Below, piece after piece: positions 46,864 to 55,264 of a stretch of DNA of 64,000 nt. Under the pieces are notes generated by a model. That model was not told where the DNA came from and did no database searches. It was given only the letters and a program-made list of their open reading frames with translations. The position numbers were made by a program, and so were the translations under genes. How positions within the stretch are numbered: the stretch's first letter is position 1; the number at the start of each line of letters is the position of its first letter. Source of the stretch: Bog-473 sp963764305 (GTDB lineage: Bacteria > Actinomycetota > Acidimicrobiia > Acidimicrobiales > RAAP-2); assembly GCA_963764305.1 (NCBI GenBank), contig CAVXSD010000007.1:827925-891924 (forward strand). The letters run 5' to 3'.

Positions 46864-46915
46864 GTGTGCTGCGACTGTGTGCTGCGACTGTGGTGCGACT
46901 GTGTGTGTTTCGACT
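46864..46915. repeat. Tandem 13-bp repeats in the recA leader
   Basis: GTGTGCTGCGACT occurs twice in tandem (46,864-46,876 and 46,877-46,889), followed by shortened derivatives GTGGTGCGACT and GTGTGTGTTTCGACT. It lies 18-69 bases upstream of the recA ATG, in the untranslated leader on the minus strand. Function is unknown; slippage or a regulator site are both possible. Confidence 0.65.
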
Positions 46916-47009
46916 TGTGCCGGCCCCGCTCGGCGCCGTTGTGGTGACCCTACGGCGGGGGTGTGACGGCCTACCGGTGCTGCCTGTCGGGCTGCCCGTT
47001 GGCAGCATA

Positions 47010-47025
47010 ACGAACGTGTGTTCGT
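47010..47025. promoter_or_regulatory. LexA SOS box between recA and a divergent secreted protein gene
   Basis: ACGAACGTGTGTTCGT is a perfect palindrome around the GTGT centre and matches the actinobacterial SOS consensus (C)GAAC-N4-GTTC(G). It is 164 bases upstream of recA and 160 bases upstream of the 47,186 gene, so it could control both. Confidence 0.85.
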
Positions 47026-47185
47026 AGGGTGTGGACCCTCGATGCACCAGGAGGCGTCGCCCGGAGAACGGTCGGGCGCAGAACCGGCCGGGCACGCGCG
47101 GACGGGACGATCGGCGAACGAGCGGGGTGCCGCGTCCATGCGAAGCTGACATCTCCCGGGCGTGAACGGGTGGGGAGGAGGGCAG

Positions 47186-47917
47186 GTGGTGGTCGCGAGA
47201 AGGCTGGTGACCGGCGTGCTGCTGGCGGCTGCGTGGGCCACCGGCGTGGCGGCCGGGGCGACGCCCGTCGCTGCCGCGCCGTCGGGCTCCGGCACGAGCG
47301 CCTCGTCCCTCTACAAGGACGCGCTCGCCACCACCCACTCATGGTCGGTGCACTACACCTCCAACTCGACCGAGTCCAAGCAGACGCTCGTCGAGAGCGG
47401 CGATGCCGGGCCGGCCTCGGGGAGCCAGACCGTCCGCCTGGGCCACGGGTCGATCTCCATCTTCGTCATCGGCGGCATCTCCTACCTCAGAGGCAATCTC
47501 TCCGGCCTCGAGAGCCTGGCGGGCCTCAGCGCGTCCCAGGCGGCCGAAGCCACGGGCCAGTGGATCGAGTTCTCGACCGACAACTCGGCCTTCGCCCCCG
47601 TGGTCGCCGGGGTTCGCTCGCACGACCTGGCCAAGGATCTGGCGCTCCGGGCCCCTCTCTCCCTCGGGCCTGGACGGATGCTCCACGGGGACGCGGTCGA
47701 CGCCATCGACGGCACCCAGACCTTGGGTCGGAAATCCCAGCACGTCGTCCTCTATGTCCGCGCCCACGGCTCCCATTTCCCGGTCGAGGAGGATTCGGTG
47801 AACGCAAAGGGGCAGTCCACGGCCGCCGAGCACATCACCTATTCCAGGTGGGGGGAGAAGGTGCGGCCCGAGGCCCCCGAGGCGACCGTCTCCGTGGGGC
47901 CCATCAGCGCCGTCTGA
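47186..47917 (+). CDS. Secreted protein, paralogue of the next gene (LppX/LprG-like)
   Basis: GTG 47,186 is preferred over GTG 47,162 because a GGAGGAGGG site (47,174-47,182) precedes it, giving 243 residues. It has a signal peptide (RRLVTGVLLAAAWATGVAAG) and a soluble domain with VHYTSNSTESKQTLVESGDA, SGSQTVRLGHGSIS, SYLRGNLSGLESLAGLS and ITYSRWGEKVRPEAPE. The pattern of a short hydrophobic pocket domain recalls LppX/LprA/F/G-type lipid carriers, although no lipobox Cys is present. The downstream paralogue shares the SGDAG-x-x-SGSQT and WGE landmarks. Confidence 0.78.
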   Translation: MVVARRLVTGVLLAAAWATGVAAGATPVAAAPSGSGTSASSLYKDALATTHSWSVHYTSNSTESKQTLVESGDAGPASGSQTVRLGHGSISIFVIGGISYLRGNLSGLESLAGLSASQAAEATGQWIEFSTDNSAFAPVVAGVRSHDLAKDLALRAPLSLGPGRMLHGDAVDAIDGTQTLGRKSQHVVLYVRAHGSHFPVEEDSVNAKGQSTAAEHITYSRWGEKVRPEAPEATVSVGPISAV

Positions 47918-48032
47918 CGGGCGGCCGACCGCGGTCCGGCCCGCGGGCGTGGGAAGATGGGGACTGTCGCCCACCTGGCCGAGCCGGCGCTCGCCGCCGC
48001 CATCGAGCCGGGCCTCCAGGAGAGTGAAGGTC

Positions 48033-48824
48033 ATGCCCCCCTTGCGCCACACCCCCGCCCGCACCGTCGCGGCCGCCGCCGGACTCGCTGCCACGGCCGC
48101 TCTGTCCCTGGCCACGGCTGCGGCCCCCGCCGGGGCCGCCACAAAGCCCGCGACGAGCGCGACGAGCGCGACGGATCGGTACAACGCGGCCCTGAAGGCC
48201 GTGGGCAGCCAGGGGGTGCACTTCGACTCCGTGGCCCAGCAGAACGGGGCCACCCTCGTGGTGAGCGGCGATGCCGGCACGACCTCGGGTTCGCAGACGC
48301 TGATCGTGAAGAGCAAGACGCTCAACGAGCACATGAGGGCTCTGGTGGTGGGGCCGACCGGGTACGTGAGCGGCAACGCCGCCGCCCTCCAGAACGTGAT
48401 CGGTCTCACCAAGGCGGAGTCGTCGAAGTACGCGGGCAAGTGGCTGTCCTTCCCGACCTCGAACGGCGGCCTCGGCGAGCTCGTCGGCGGCCTGCTCTCG
48501 TCGCAGGTGTCGAAGGAACTCGAGATCGGCGGCCCCTACACCTACGGCGAGCCCACCACGGTGGCTGGCCAGCAGGCGACGGCGATCAAGGGTTCGGTCG
48601 CCACCCAGAGCGGCGGCAAAGTGCCCGTCGTGCTCTACCTCCCCTCCAGCGGCACCCCGCTGCCGATCCGTGAGGTGACCAACGCCAGCAAGTCGGGCGG
48701 CTCGTCGGCCATCCACGGCACGGTGACCTTCTCGCACTGGGGCGAGAACAAGAGCCAGACGGCACCGACCCACGCGGTCTCGCTGCTCAAGCTCGTCCCC
48801 GCTTCCTCGTCCACCGGGGGGTAG
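48033..48824 (+). CDS. Secreted protein, paralogue of the preceding gene
   Basis: Starts at ATG 48,033 with a GGAGAGTGAAGG ribosome site, giving 263 residues. Signal peptide PARTVAAAAGLAATAALSLA, cleaved near AGAATKPA. The body repeats the neighbour's landmarks: VVSGDAGTTSGSQTLIVKSK, GNAAALQNVIGLTKAESSKY and GTVTFSHWGENKSQTAPT. The two clearly arose by tandem duplication. A lipid-carrier or surface-binding role is inferred from the LppX/LprG resemblance only. Confidence 0.8.
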   Translation: MPPLRHTPARTVAAAAGLAATAALSLATAAAPAGAATKPATSATSATDRYNAALKAVGSQGVHFDSVAQQNGATLVVSGDAGTTSGSQTLIVKSKTLNEHMRALVVGPTGYVSGNAAALQNVIGLTKAESSKYAGKWLSFPTSNGGLGELVGGLLSSQVSKELEIGGPYTYGEPTTVAGQQATAIKGSVATQSGGKVPVVLYLPSSGTPLPIREVTNASKSGGSSAIHGTVTFSHWGENKSQTAPTHAVSLLKLVPASSSTGG

Positions 48825-48831
48825 TCAACGC

Positions 48832-49332
48832 GTGGCGCCGCTGCTCGAGGCCGTGCAGGGCGACATCACGACCGAGCGGGTGGACGCCGTCGTCAACGCG
48901 GCCAACCGCCGGCTGCTCGCGGGCGGTGGCGTCGACGGCGCCATCCACCGCGCGGCGGGAGCCGAGCGCCTGCAGGCGGCCTGTCGCGCCATCGGCGAGT
49001 GCCCGCCCGGTCAGGCTGTGGTGACCGACGGGTTCGACCTGCCCGCGCGCTTCATCATCCACACCGTGGGTCCGGTCTGGCACGGCGGGGCGGCGGCCGA
49101 GCCCGAAACGCTGGCCGCCTGCTACCGGAACGTGCTGGTGGTCGCCGACGAGGTGGGCGCCCGCTCAATCGCCTTCCCCGCCATCTCGACCGGGGTCTAC
49201 GGCTACCCCTCGGGGCAGGCCGCCGAGGTTGCGGTGACCACCATCCGCGCGGCGGACACCGACGTGACCCTCATCCGATTCGTCGCCTTCGACGGCCTGA
49301 CGCTCGCGCGCTACCGCGAGCTGCTCGGCTGA
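48832..49332 (+). CDS. Macro domain protein (ADP-ribose/O-acetyl-ADP-ribose binding)
   Basis: A 166-residue macro domain starting at GTG 48,832, 7 bases after the previous stop. The ligand site is VQGDITTERVDAVVNAANRR, then AGGGVDGAIHRAAG. The second half has FIIHTVGPVWHGG and FPAISTGVYGYPSGQAAEVA. These match the MacroD-type deacetylases/hydrolases acting on ADP-ribose adducts. Its position beside the SOS box and the secreted paralogues suggests damage-linked expression, which is inference. Confidence 0.93.
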   Translation: MAPLLEAVQGDITTERVDAVVNAANRRLLAGGGVDGAIHRAAGAERLQAACRAIGECPPGQAVVTDGFDLPARFIIHTVGPVWHGGAAAEPETLAACYRNVLVVADEVGARSIAFPAISTGVYGYPSGQAAEVAVTTIRAADTDVTLIRFVAFDGLTLARYRELLG

Positions 49333-49350
49333 GTTCGCCGGGACTCCCCG

Positions 49351-51606
49351 TCAGGACGAGGCGCCGGATGCCACGTTGTAGACGGTCACGCCGCCCACCG
49401 TCTCGGCGGTGAAGTGCGACTCCACCCATGACGTGATCTGCGAGGCGTCATCCGAGCCCCCTGCACCGCCGCCGAACCCACCGCCGCCGAACCCACCGCC
49501 GCCGAACCCACCGCCGCTGGCGATGAAGTAGTGGATCTTGCCCGCGGCGACGTACCGCTCGAACTGTGCCAGCGTTGGCGCTGGGTCGGTGCCGTTGAAC
49601 CCGCCGATGGCCATCACGGGCTCGCCGCTGGCCAGCTGGTAGCCGGCCGCGTTGTTCGAGTTCAACGTGGCGGCCGCCCAGGCGTACCGGCCCGCGTCGG
49701 CCTGCAACGCCTTGGTCAGGGCCGGGTTGGACTGGCTGGCGTTCAGGAACCCGGCGCCACCACCACCACCACCACCACCGAACCCGCCGCCTGCGCCGCG
49801 TCGGAACCCGCCGCCGGCCCCGAACGGTGGCGCCCCGCCCGGCAAGCCGCCCGTGCCCGTACCCGTCCTGGCCCCGGGTCCGCCCTGGGTCCCGCCACCG
49901 GGGAAGCCGCCACCCCCGAAGGCCCGGCGGAATCCGCCGCCCGGGAAGCCGCCGCCCGGGAAGCCGCCGCCCGGGAAGCCGCCGCCGAAGCCGCCGCCGG
50001 GGCCGCCCTGGCCGGCCGCCGTCGGCGTCGGCGTCACCGACGGGATCGCTCCTTGCTGCGCGGTGGCCGCCGTGGCCACCGTCGAGAAGAGCGGTGCAGC
50101 CAGTGCGGCGACGAAACCCAGCGTGGCCACCAACGCGATGGCGAGCTTCGGGACGTTGCGCAATAGCGGGAGCACCAAGATGGCGACGACACCGAGCGCG
50201 CCGACCACCGCCACGAAGGGGCGGAGGGCGGGGAACCAGTCCGCGGTGCGGCCGAGGAGGACGTAGCTCCAGACGACCGTCGCGGCCAGACCCGCGGCCA
50301 GGCCGACCCGGCCGGCCCAGCTGTCACGGCGCTGCCAGAGCCCCATGGTGGCGATGCCGATCAGAGCTCCGAGCGGCGGGGCGAGGGCCACGGCGTAGTA
50401 GGGATGGATGATGCCCTGGGCCAGGCTGATGACGAGCCCGATGCTCACGAGCGAGCCGCCCCACAACAGGAGTGCGGCGCGTTCGCGATCGGTGCGACGG
50501 GCCCGCACGGTGATGACGAGCAGTACCGCACCCATCACCAACGCGCCGGGCAGTAGCCACGACATCATGTTGCCGAACTCGGTGTTGAAGAGACGGGTGA
50601 CACCCGTGGGGCCCCACATGCTGCCGGCGACCCGACCGCCGCCGACGCTGCCCGACTCCTGCCCGGTGATCCGCCCGAGGCCGTTGTAGCCGAAGATGAG
50701 GTTGAGGATGCTGTTGTCCTGCGACCCGCCGACGTACGGGCGGTCCGCGGCGGGCGTCAGGGCAACGGCCGCCACCCACCAACCCGCCGCCACCACGACG
50801 GACAGGCCCATGAGGCAGACCTGCCACACCCGGCGCCACCATCCCGTCGGCGCGGCGAGAAGGTAGACGACGGCCATCACCGGCAGGATCAGGAACGCCT
50901 GCATCATCTTGGTGATGAAACCGAAGCCCACCAACGCGCCGGCGAGGACGAGCCACTTGGTCTGCGCCCGCTCGAGCCCGCGCATGGTGGCGTAGGTGGC
51001 CGCCGTGAGGAGGAGCGCCAGCATGGCGTCGGGGTTGTTGTAGCGGAACATCATGGCGGCCACCGGGGTGAGCGCGACCACGGCACCGGCCAGGAGCGCT
51101 GCTTGCGCGCTGAACCAGCGCCGCACGGAGAGGTACACCAGGGCGACGGTGGCCACACCCTCGAGGGCCTGCGGCGCCAGCATGCTCCACGAGTTGAGGC
51201 CGAAGATCCGTGCGGAGATCTCCATCGGCCACAGGGACGCCGGCGGCTTGTCGACGGTGATGAAGTTGGACGAGTCCGACGACCCGAAGAACAAGGCCTT
51301 CCAACTCTTCGTACCCGCCTGGACGGCGGCGGAGTAGAAGGAGTTGGCCCAGCCGCTGGCACCGAGGTCCCACAGGTAGAGGACGGCGGTGGCCGCGAGC
51401 AGGGCGAGCAGGGCGGGGCGGACCCAGGCGGCGTCGCTCTCCTTGCCTCGCACGAAGCGGGCCAGCCTGCCGCGACGGGGACCGGGCGGCCAGGTCGGCG
51501 CGGCCGGAGCGGCCTGCTCGCCCGCCTCGGCTGGCGGAGCGGCGAGCGGAAGCGGAGGGTCGAGGACCCCCACCGCGGCGTCGGGGGCGGGCGTCGCATC
51601 GGTCAT
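49351..51606 (-). CDS. GT39/PMT-like membrane glycosyltransferase with Gly-rich extracytoplasmic tail
   Basis: A 751-residue protein starting at ATG 51,606. After an Ala/Pro-rich cytoplasmic N-terminus come about 10-12 membrane helices. The family site is SNFITVDKPPASLWPMEIS, with the Asp in the first loop (TVDKPP), as in ArnT/PMT-type lipid-linked sugar transferases. Around residues 545-640 the chain is almost all Gly, Phe, Pro and Arg (GGGFGGGFPGGGFPG). It ends in a folded extracytoplasmic domain (KALQADAGRYAWAAATLNS, SHFTAETVGGVTVYNVA). The ATG overlaps the GT2/GtrA stop by 4 bases, so they act as a pair. Confidence 0.85.
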   Translation of the reverse strand: MTDATPAPDAAVGVLDPPLPLAAPPAEAGEQAAPAAPTWPPGPRRGRLARFVRGKESDAAWVRPALLALLAATAVLYLWDLGASGWANSFYSAAVQAGTKSWKALFFGSSDSSNFITVDKPPASLWPMEISARIFGLNSWSMLAPQALEGVATVALVYLSVRRWFSAQAALLAGAVVALTPVAAMMFRYNNPDAMLALLLTAATYATMRGLERAQTKWLVLAGALVGFGFITKMMQAFLILPVMAVVYLLAAPTGWWRRVWQVCLMGLSVVVAAGWWVAAVALTPAADRPYVGGSQDNSILNLIFGYNGLGRITGQESGSVGGGRVAGSMWGPTGVTRLFNTEFGNMMSWLLPGALVMGAVLLVITVRARRTDRERAALLLWGGSLVSIGLVISLAQGIIHPYYAVALAPPLGALIGIATMGLWQRRDSWAGRVGLAAGLAATVVWSYVLLGRTADWFPALRPFVAVVGALGVVAILVLPLLRNVPKLAIALVATLGFVAALAAPLFSTVATAATAQQGAIPSVTPTPTAAGQGGPGGGFGGGFPGGGFPGGGFPGGGFRRAFGGGGFPGGGTQGGPGARTGTGTGGLPGGAPPFGAGGGFRRGAGGGFGGGGGGGGAGFLNASQSNPALTKALQADAGRYAWAAATLNSNNAAGYQLASGEPVMAIGGFNGTDPAPTLAQFERYVAAGKIHYFIASGGGFGGGGFGGGGFGGGAGGSDDASQITSWVESHFTAETVGGVTVYNVASGASS
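49934..49978. repeat. Three perfect 15-bp tandem repeats in the GT39 gene
   Basis: CCGCCGCCCGGGAAG repeats at 49,934-49,948, 49,949-49,963 and 49,964-49,978, coding for Gly-rich pentapeptides (F-P-G-G-G on the minus strand). It lies within a longer Gly-coding stretch that is prone to slippage. Confidence 0.85.
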
Positions 51607-52814
51607 CGTGGAACCTCCATCGGGCCGGTGCCGGCACGGGCGCTCGGGCGGAAGATCCAGGCCCGCAGGACAGCGAAGCGGAAGACGGCGGCGAGCACGT
51701 TGGCCACGGTGAGGGCCACCAGCTCGGGGATGAGGGCGGACGGGGCGACCCATTGGGCCACCACCAGCCCGAGCGTCGTGAAGCCGAGGCTCACCAGGTA
51801 CAGGCCCCCGGCGACCGCGAAGAGGCGGCCGCGTCTGGCCTGGCCGTCCGTGGTGCGGGAGAGCTCCCGGTGCACCGCCGTGTTGAAGAGGGTGGCGATG
51901 GCCATGGCGACGGCATTGGCACCAACGGCGCCGAGCAGCGGCCGCCAGGCAATGAAGAGGAAGAGATACCCGAGCGTGGAGACGATGCCCACGCCCGCGA
52001 AGCGCAGGAGCTGGTCGGCCGCAACCTCGTTCGAGCGGACGCGGCGCAGGCCCTTGGGGCGCCGGACCAGCATCCGCCACACGCCCCGCAGGTCGTCCGC
52101 CGCCGTCGTGACGAGGTGGACCCGCGAGTCGGGGTCGTCGACCCAGTCCACCGGGACCTCGCCGATCCGCAGACCCAGCCGCTCGGCCGTCACCAGCAAC
52201 TCGGTGTCGAAGAACCACTCGTTGTCCTCAATGAGCGGCAACAACTTCTCAGCCGCGTCCCGGCGCAGCGCCTTGAAACCGCACTGGGCGTCGCTGAACC
52301 GGCCTTGCAACGTGAGCTTGAGCAACAGGTTGTAGCTGCGCGAGATCAGCTCGCGCTTGGGACCGCGCACGACGTGCGCGCCTGGCGCCAGCCGCGAGCC
52401 GATGGCCACGTCCCGGTGGCCGGACAGCAGCGGCGCCACCAGCGGCAGGAGGGCCGGCAGGGAGGTGGAGAGGTCCACGTCCATGTAGGCGACCACCGGG
52501 GCGTCACTGGTCGACCACGCGGCGCGCAGCGCGTAGCCGCGACCCTTGCGGGGCAGATGCAGAGCGGCCACACCGCGCATGGTCGCGGCCAGTTGGTGTG
52601 CCACCTGCTCGGTGTCGTCCGTGCTGGCGTTGTCGACCACGGTGATGAGTGCCCGGAAGGGGAAGGACTCGTCGAGGAACGTGCGCAGGGCGGTGATGCG
52701 CTCCGCAAGCTGCGGTGCCTCGTTGTAGACCGGCACGACGATCTCGACGTCCAACGGGACACGGCGAGGATCGACGTCGGCCTCGAAGGGAGCCAGGGCT
52801 GTCATTGCCGCCAT
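51603..52814 (-). CDS. GT2 family glycosyltransferase fused to a GtrA-like membrane domain
   Basis: A 403-residue protein. The GT2 domain (about 20-250) has VEIVVPVYNEAPQLAERI, ALITVVDNASTDDTEQVAHQ, and the DxD-type metal site YMDVDLSTSL; the later FDTELLVTAERLGLRIGEV is typical of polyprenyl-phosphate sugar synthases. GtrA-type membrane helices follow (about 275-395, LLRFAGVGIVSTLGYLFLFI). It probably makes or flips polyprenyl-phosphate sugars used by the neighbouring GT39 enzyme, with which it is translationally coupled. Confidence 0.88.
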   Translation of the reverse strand: MAAMTALAPFEADVDPRRVPLDVEIVVPVYNEAPQLAERITALRTFLDESFPFRALITVVDNASTDDTEQVAHQLAATMRGVAALHLPRKGRGYALRAAWSTSDAPVVAYMDVDLSTSLPALLPLVAPLLSGHRDVAIGSRLAPGAHVVRGPKRELISRSYNLLLKLTLQGRFSDAQCGFKALRRDAAEKLLPLIEDNEWFFDTELLVTAERLGLRIGEVPVDWVDDPDSRVHLVTTAADDLRGVWRMLVRRPKGLRRVRSNEVAADQLLRFAGVGIVSTLGYLFLFIAWRPLLGAVGANAVAMAIATLFNTAVHRELSRTTDGQARRGRLFAVAGGLYLVSLGFTTLGLVVAQWVAPSALIPELVALTVANVLAAVFRFAVLRAWIFRPSARAGTGPMEVPR

Positions 52815-52896
52815 GGTGCCGCTGCCGTCTCCGGCCTCGGTGAAGCTCCGCTGTGGATCCGGTGTGAATCTCGGACGGCGGCCGCCGAGGCGCCCG

Positions 52897-54462
52897 TCAG
52901 GTGCCTGGTTCGGGGGTCCCGTCCCCTGAGACCGGATCGTGACCCGGCTCGGCGGCGCAGACCGGGATCAGCACCGTGACCACCAACCCCTCCCCCGGTG
53001 TCGAGGCGGCCGAGACGGTCCCGCCGTGGGCCGCCACGATGGCCGCGACGATGGAGAGCCCGAGGCCGCTGCCGCCCCCGGTCCGGGCCCGGGCCGGGTC
53101 AGCCCGGTAGAAGCGCTCGAAGACCCGCCGGGCGTCCTCGTCCGGCATGCCGGGACCCGTGTCGCGGACCTCGATCTGCGCCTGGTCGCCGATCTGGTCG
53201 ACGTGCACGGTGGCCGTCGTGCCGGGCGGCGTGTGTGCCCGGACGTTGGCCAGCAGATTGTCGAGGACCTGACGCAGGCGGTCCCTGTCGCCGATGACCT
53301 CAATGGGACGCGCCGCCCAGAATTGCACGGGCCACTCGGGCCCGACGGCGGCCGCGGTACGGACGGCGTCGGAGACCAAGGAGACGAGCTCCACCGGTGC
53401 CGTCTCCATCGGCACGCCCTCGTCCAGGCGGGTCAGCGTGAGGAGGTCGTTGACCAGCCGGTCCATGCGGGCCGTCTCGGTGCGGATGCCCGAGACGATG
53501 CGTGGCAGGTCGTCGGCGTGCTGGGACCCGCCCCGTTCGAAGAGCTCGGCGTAGGCCGACACGGCGGCAATCGGTGTACGCAGCTCGTGCGAGGCATCGG
53601 CGACGAACTGGCGCAGGTGTTGCTCGTTCTCCCGCAACCGTGACTCGGAGGCGACGCGGGCCGAGAACGCCGCCTGGATCCGCTCGAGCATCACGTTGAG
53701 TGCCCGGGCCAAGCGACCCACCTCGGTGGCCTGGTCCGCGCCGGGGACTCGCTGGTCGAGGTCGCCGGCCGCGATGGAGTCTGCGGTCCGCTCGACGTCC
53801 TCGAGCGGACGGAGCCCGAGCCGGACGAGCCACCATCCGCCCGCCAGGGCCAGGACGAGCGCGCCCGCCGTCACCGCCAGCTCGGTCAGGAACAGGGTGT
53901 GCAGGGTGCTGTTCTGATCGACGAGCGGCTGCGCCTGCACCAGCACGTCTCCGCCCAATGCCCCGTTGACGACCTTCTCCGCCCGGACACGGAACGACGG
54001 CCCGTCCGGAGCGACCGACCCTGTCGTGAAGTACGCCACTTCCGACCCGTCGGGCTGGGTCGAGAACCCGGAGATCTGCGCGGGCAGCTGCGGACGGTAC
54101 GAATGATCGGCGACGTAGGCGGGACACTCGAGGCCTTGGACCACTCCGCCGCTCTGCTTGACGACGGAGATGTAGCTGATGCCGAAGATGTTGGGGAAGC
54201 CTCCACCACCGTCACCGCCTCCGCCGCCGGGGCCGCCTCGGTTGTCCACCGGGCTGCCGCCACCGCCGCTCTGCGGTGAGGGACACACGATGTTCCCGGT
54301 CGCCTGGTCCACGACCACGTGGGGCTGGCGTTGCGCCAGCTCCTGATCGACCTGGTTGTAGAGGGAGGAGCGCAACGCCGAATAGGTGGCGAAGTCGGCC
54401 ACCACGAGCGCGACGATGGCGATCGCCCCGACCGCGAGAAGGAGTCGGAGCCGTAGCGACAC
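52897..54462 (-). CDS. Sensor histidine kinase (HAMP, HisKA)
   Basis: A 521-residue kinase. Membrane spans lie at about 5-27 and 192-214, enclosing an extracytoplasmic sensor with a Gly/Asp-rich insert (about 66-90). The HAMP domain follows (LRPLEDVERTADSIAAGDLD). The HisKA motif ADASHELRTPIAAVSAYAEL contains the phosphoacceptor His, and the ATPase domain has LDNLLANVRAHTP, DTGPGMPDEDA and GGGSGLGLSIVAAI. It follows the OmpR-type regulator with no gap, so kinase and regulator are a cognate pair. Confidence 0.92.
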   Translation of the reverse strand: MSLRLRLLLAVGAIAIVALVVADFATYSALRSSLYNQVDQELAQRQPHVVVDQATGNIVCPSPQSGGGGSPVDNRGGPGGGGGDGGGGFPNIFGISYISVVKQSGGVVQGLECPAYVADHSYRPQLPAQISGFSTQPDGSEVAYFTTGSVAPDGPSFRVRAEKVVNGALGGDVLVQAQPLVDQNSTLHTLFLTELAVTAGALVLALAGGWWLVRLGLRPLEDVERTADSIAAGDLDQRVPGADQATEVGRLARALNVMLERIQAAFSARVASESRLRENEQHLRQFVADASHELRTPIAAVSAYAELFERGGSQHADDLPRIVSGIRTETARMDRLVNDLLTLTRLDEGVPMETAPVELVSLVSDAVRTAAAVGPEWPVQFWAARPIEVIGDRDRLRQVLDNLLANVRAHTPPGTTATVHVDQIGDQAQIEVRDTGPGMPDEDARRVFERFYRADPARARTGGGSGLGLSIVAAIVAAHGGTVSAASTPGEGLVVTVLIPVCAAEPGHDPVSGDGTPEPGT

Positions 54463-55176
54463 TCAGGCCGCTCCTCCCGCCGACTCGGGCTCCCGGAGGG
54501 TGTAGCCGACGAGACGGATGGTGTGGATGAGCGGGGGGCCGAACTTCTCGAGCTTCTTGCGCAGGTAACTGACGTACGTCTCCACGACGTTGCCGTCGCC
54601 ACCGAAGTCGTAGTGCCACACGTGGTCCAGGATCTGCGACTTGGAGAGGACGTGGCGCGGGTTGAGCATGAAGTAGCGCAGGAGGTTGAACTCCGTCGCG
54701 GTGAGGTTGATGGCGTTCCCGGCCCGCCGGACTTCGTGCGCGCTCTCGTCGAGCTCGAGGTCCGAGAAGCGGAGCACCCCGTCGTCCTCAGGCTCGTACC
54801 CGGTGCGACGCAGGATGGCGTGCACCCGGGCGATCACCTCGGCCAACGCGAAGGGCTTCGTCACGTAGTCGTCGCCTCCGACCGTGAGGCCGGCCAGCTT
54901 GTCCTGCAGCGTGTCGCGCGCAGTGAGGAAGAGGACGGGCACCCGTAGCCCGTCGGAACGCAGCCGACGCGTCACCTCGAGGCCGTCGAGGTCGGGCAGC
55001 ATGACATCGAGGATGACCAGGTCGGGCGGGTCCTCCTGGGCTTGCGCCAGGGCCTTGCGCCCCGTCATCGCCTCGTCGACCTTGAACCCCTCGTAGCGCA
55101 GCGACGTCGCGACCGCATCGACGATGGAGGGCTCGTCGTCAACCACCAGGACCCGTGGTCCGTTGTCCGTCTTCAT
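54463..55176 (-). CDS. OmpR/PhoB-family response regulator
   Basis: A 237-residue regulator starting at ATG 55,176. The receiver domain (about 8-125) has VDDEPSIV, LVILDVMLPDLDG (phosphoacceptor) and YVTKPF. The winged-helix DNA-binding domain has NLTATEFNLLRYFMLNPRHV, VLSKSQILDHVWHYDF, VVETYVSYLRKKL and IHTIRLVGYTLR. It is the first gene of a regulator/kinase pair and is divergent from no gene, since cinA is on the same strand 88 bases upstream. Confidence 0.95.
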   Translation of the reverse strand: MKTDNGPRVLVVDDEPSIVDAVATSLRYEGFKVDEAMTGRKALAQAQEDPPDLVILDVMLPDLDGLEVTRRLRSDGLRVPVLFLTARDTLQDKLAGLTVGGDDYVTKPFALAEVIARVHAILRRTGYEPEDDGVLRFSDLELDESAHEVRRAGNAINLTATEFNLLRYFMLNPRHVLSKSQILDHVWHYDFGGDGNVVETYVSYLRKKLEKFGPPLIHTIRLVGYTLREPESAGGAA

Positions 55177-55264
55177 TTGGCCATACCTCCCTGACGCACA
55201 GGATCGCGCCCCGGTTTCCGCGTCAAGTGTGACCCGCCTGTGGGCCCCCTGTGAGCGCGGGTGC

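Noticed and set aside
46847..47338. N-terminal extension of the recA frame to 47,338
   Set aside because: The text is Arg/Ser/Thr-rich with no homology to RecA; MAETEREKALDAALG at 46,846 is the normal start, and the SOS box lies within the extension.
49652..50266. Proline-rich plus-strand frame opposite the GT39 gene
   Set aside because: Antisense of a Gly-rich coding tract; no start, no motif.
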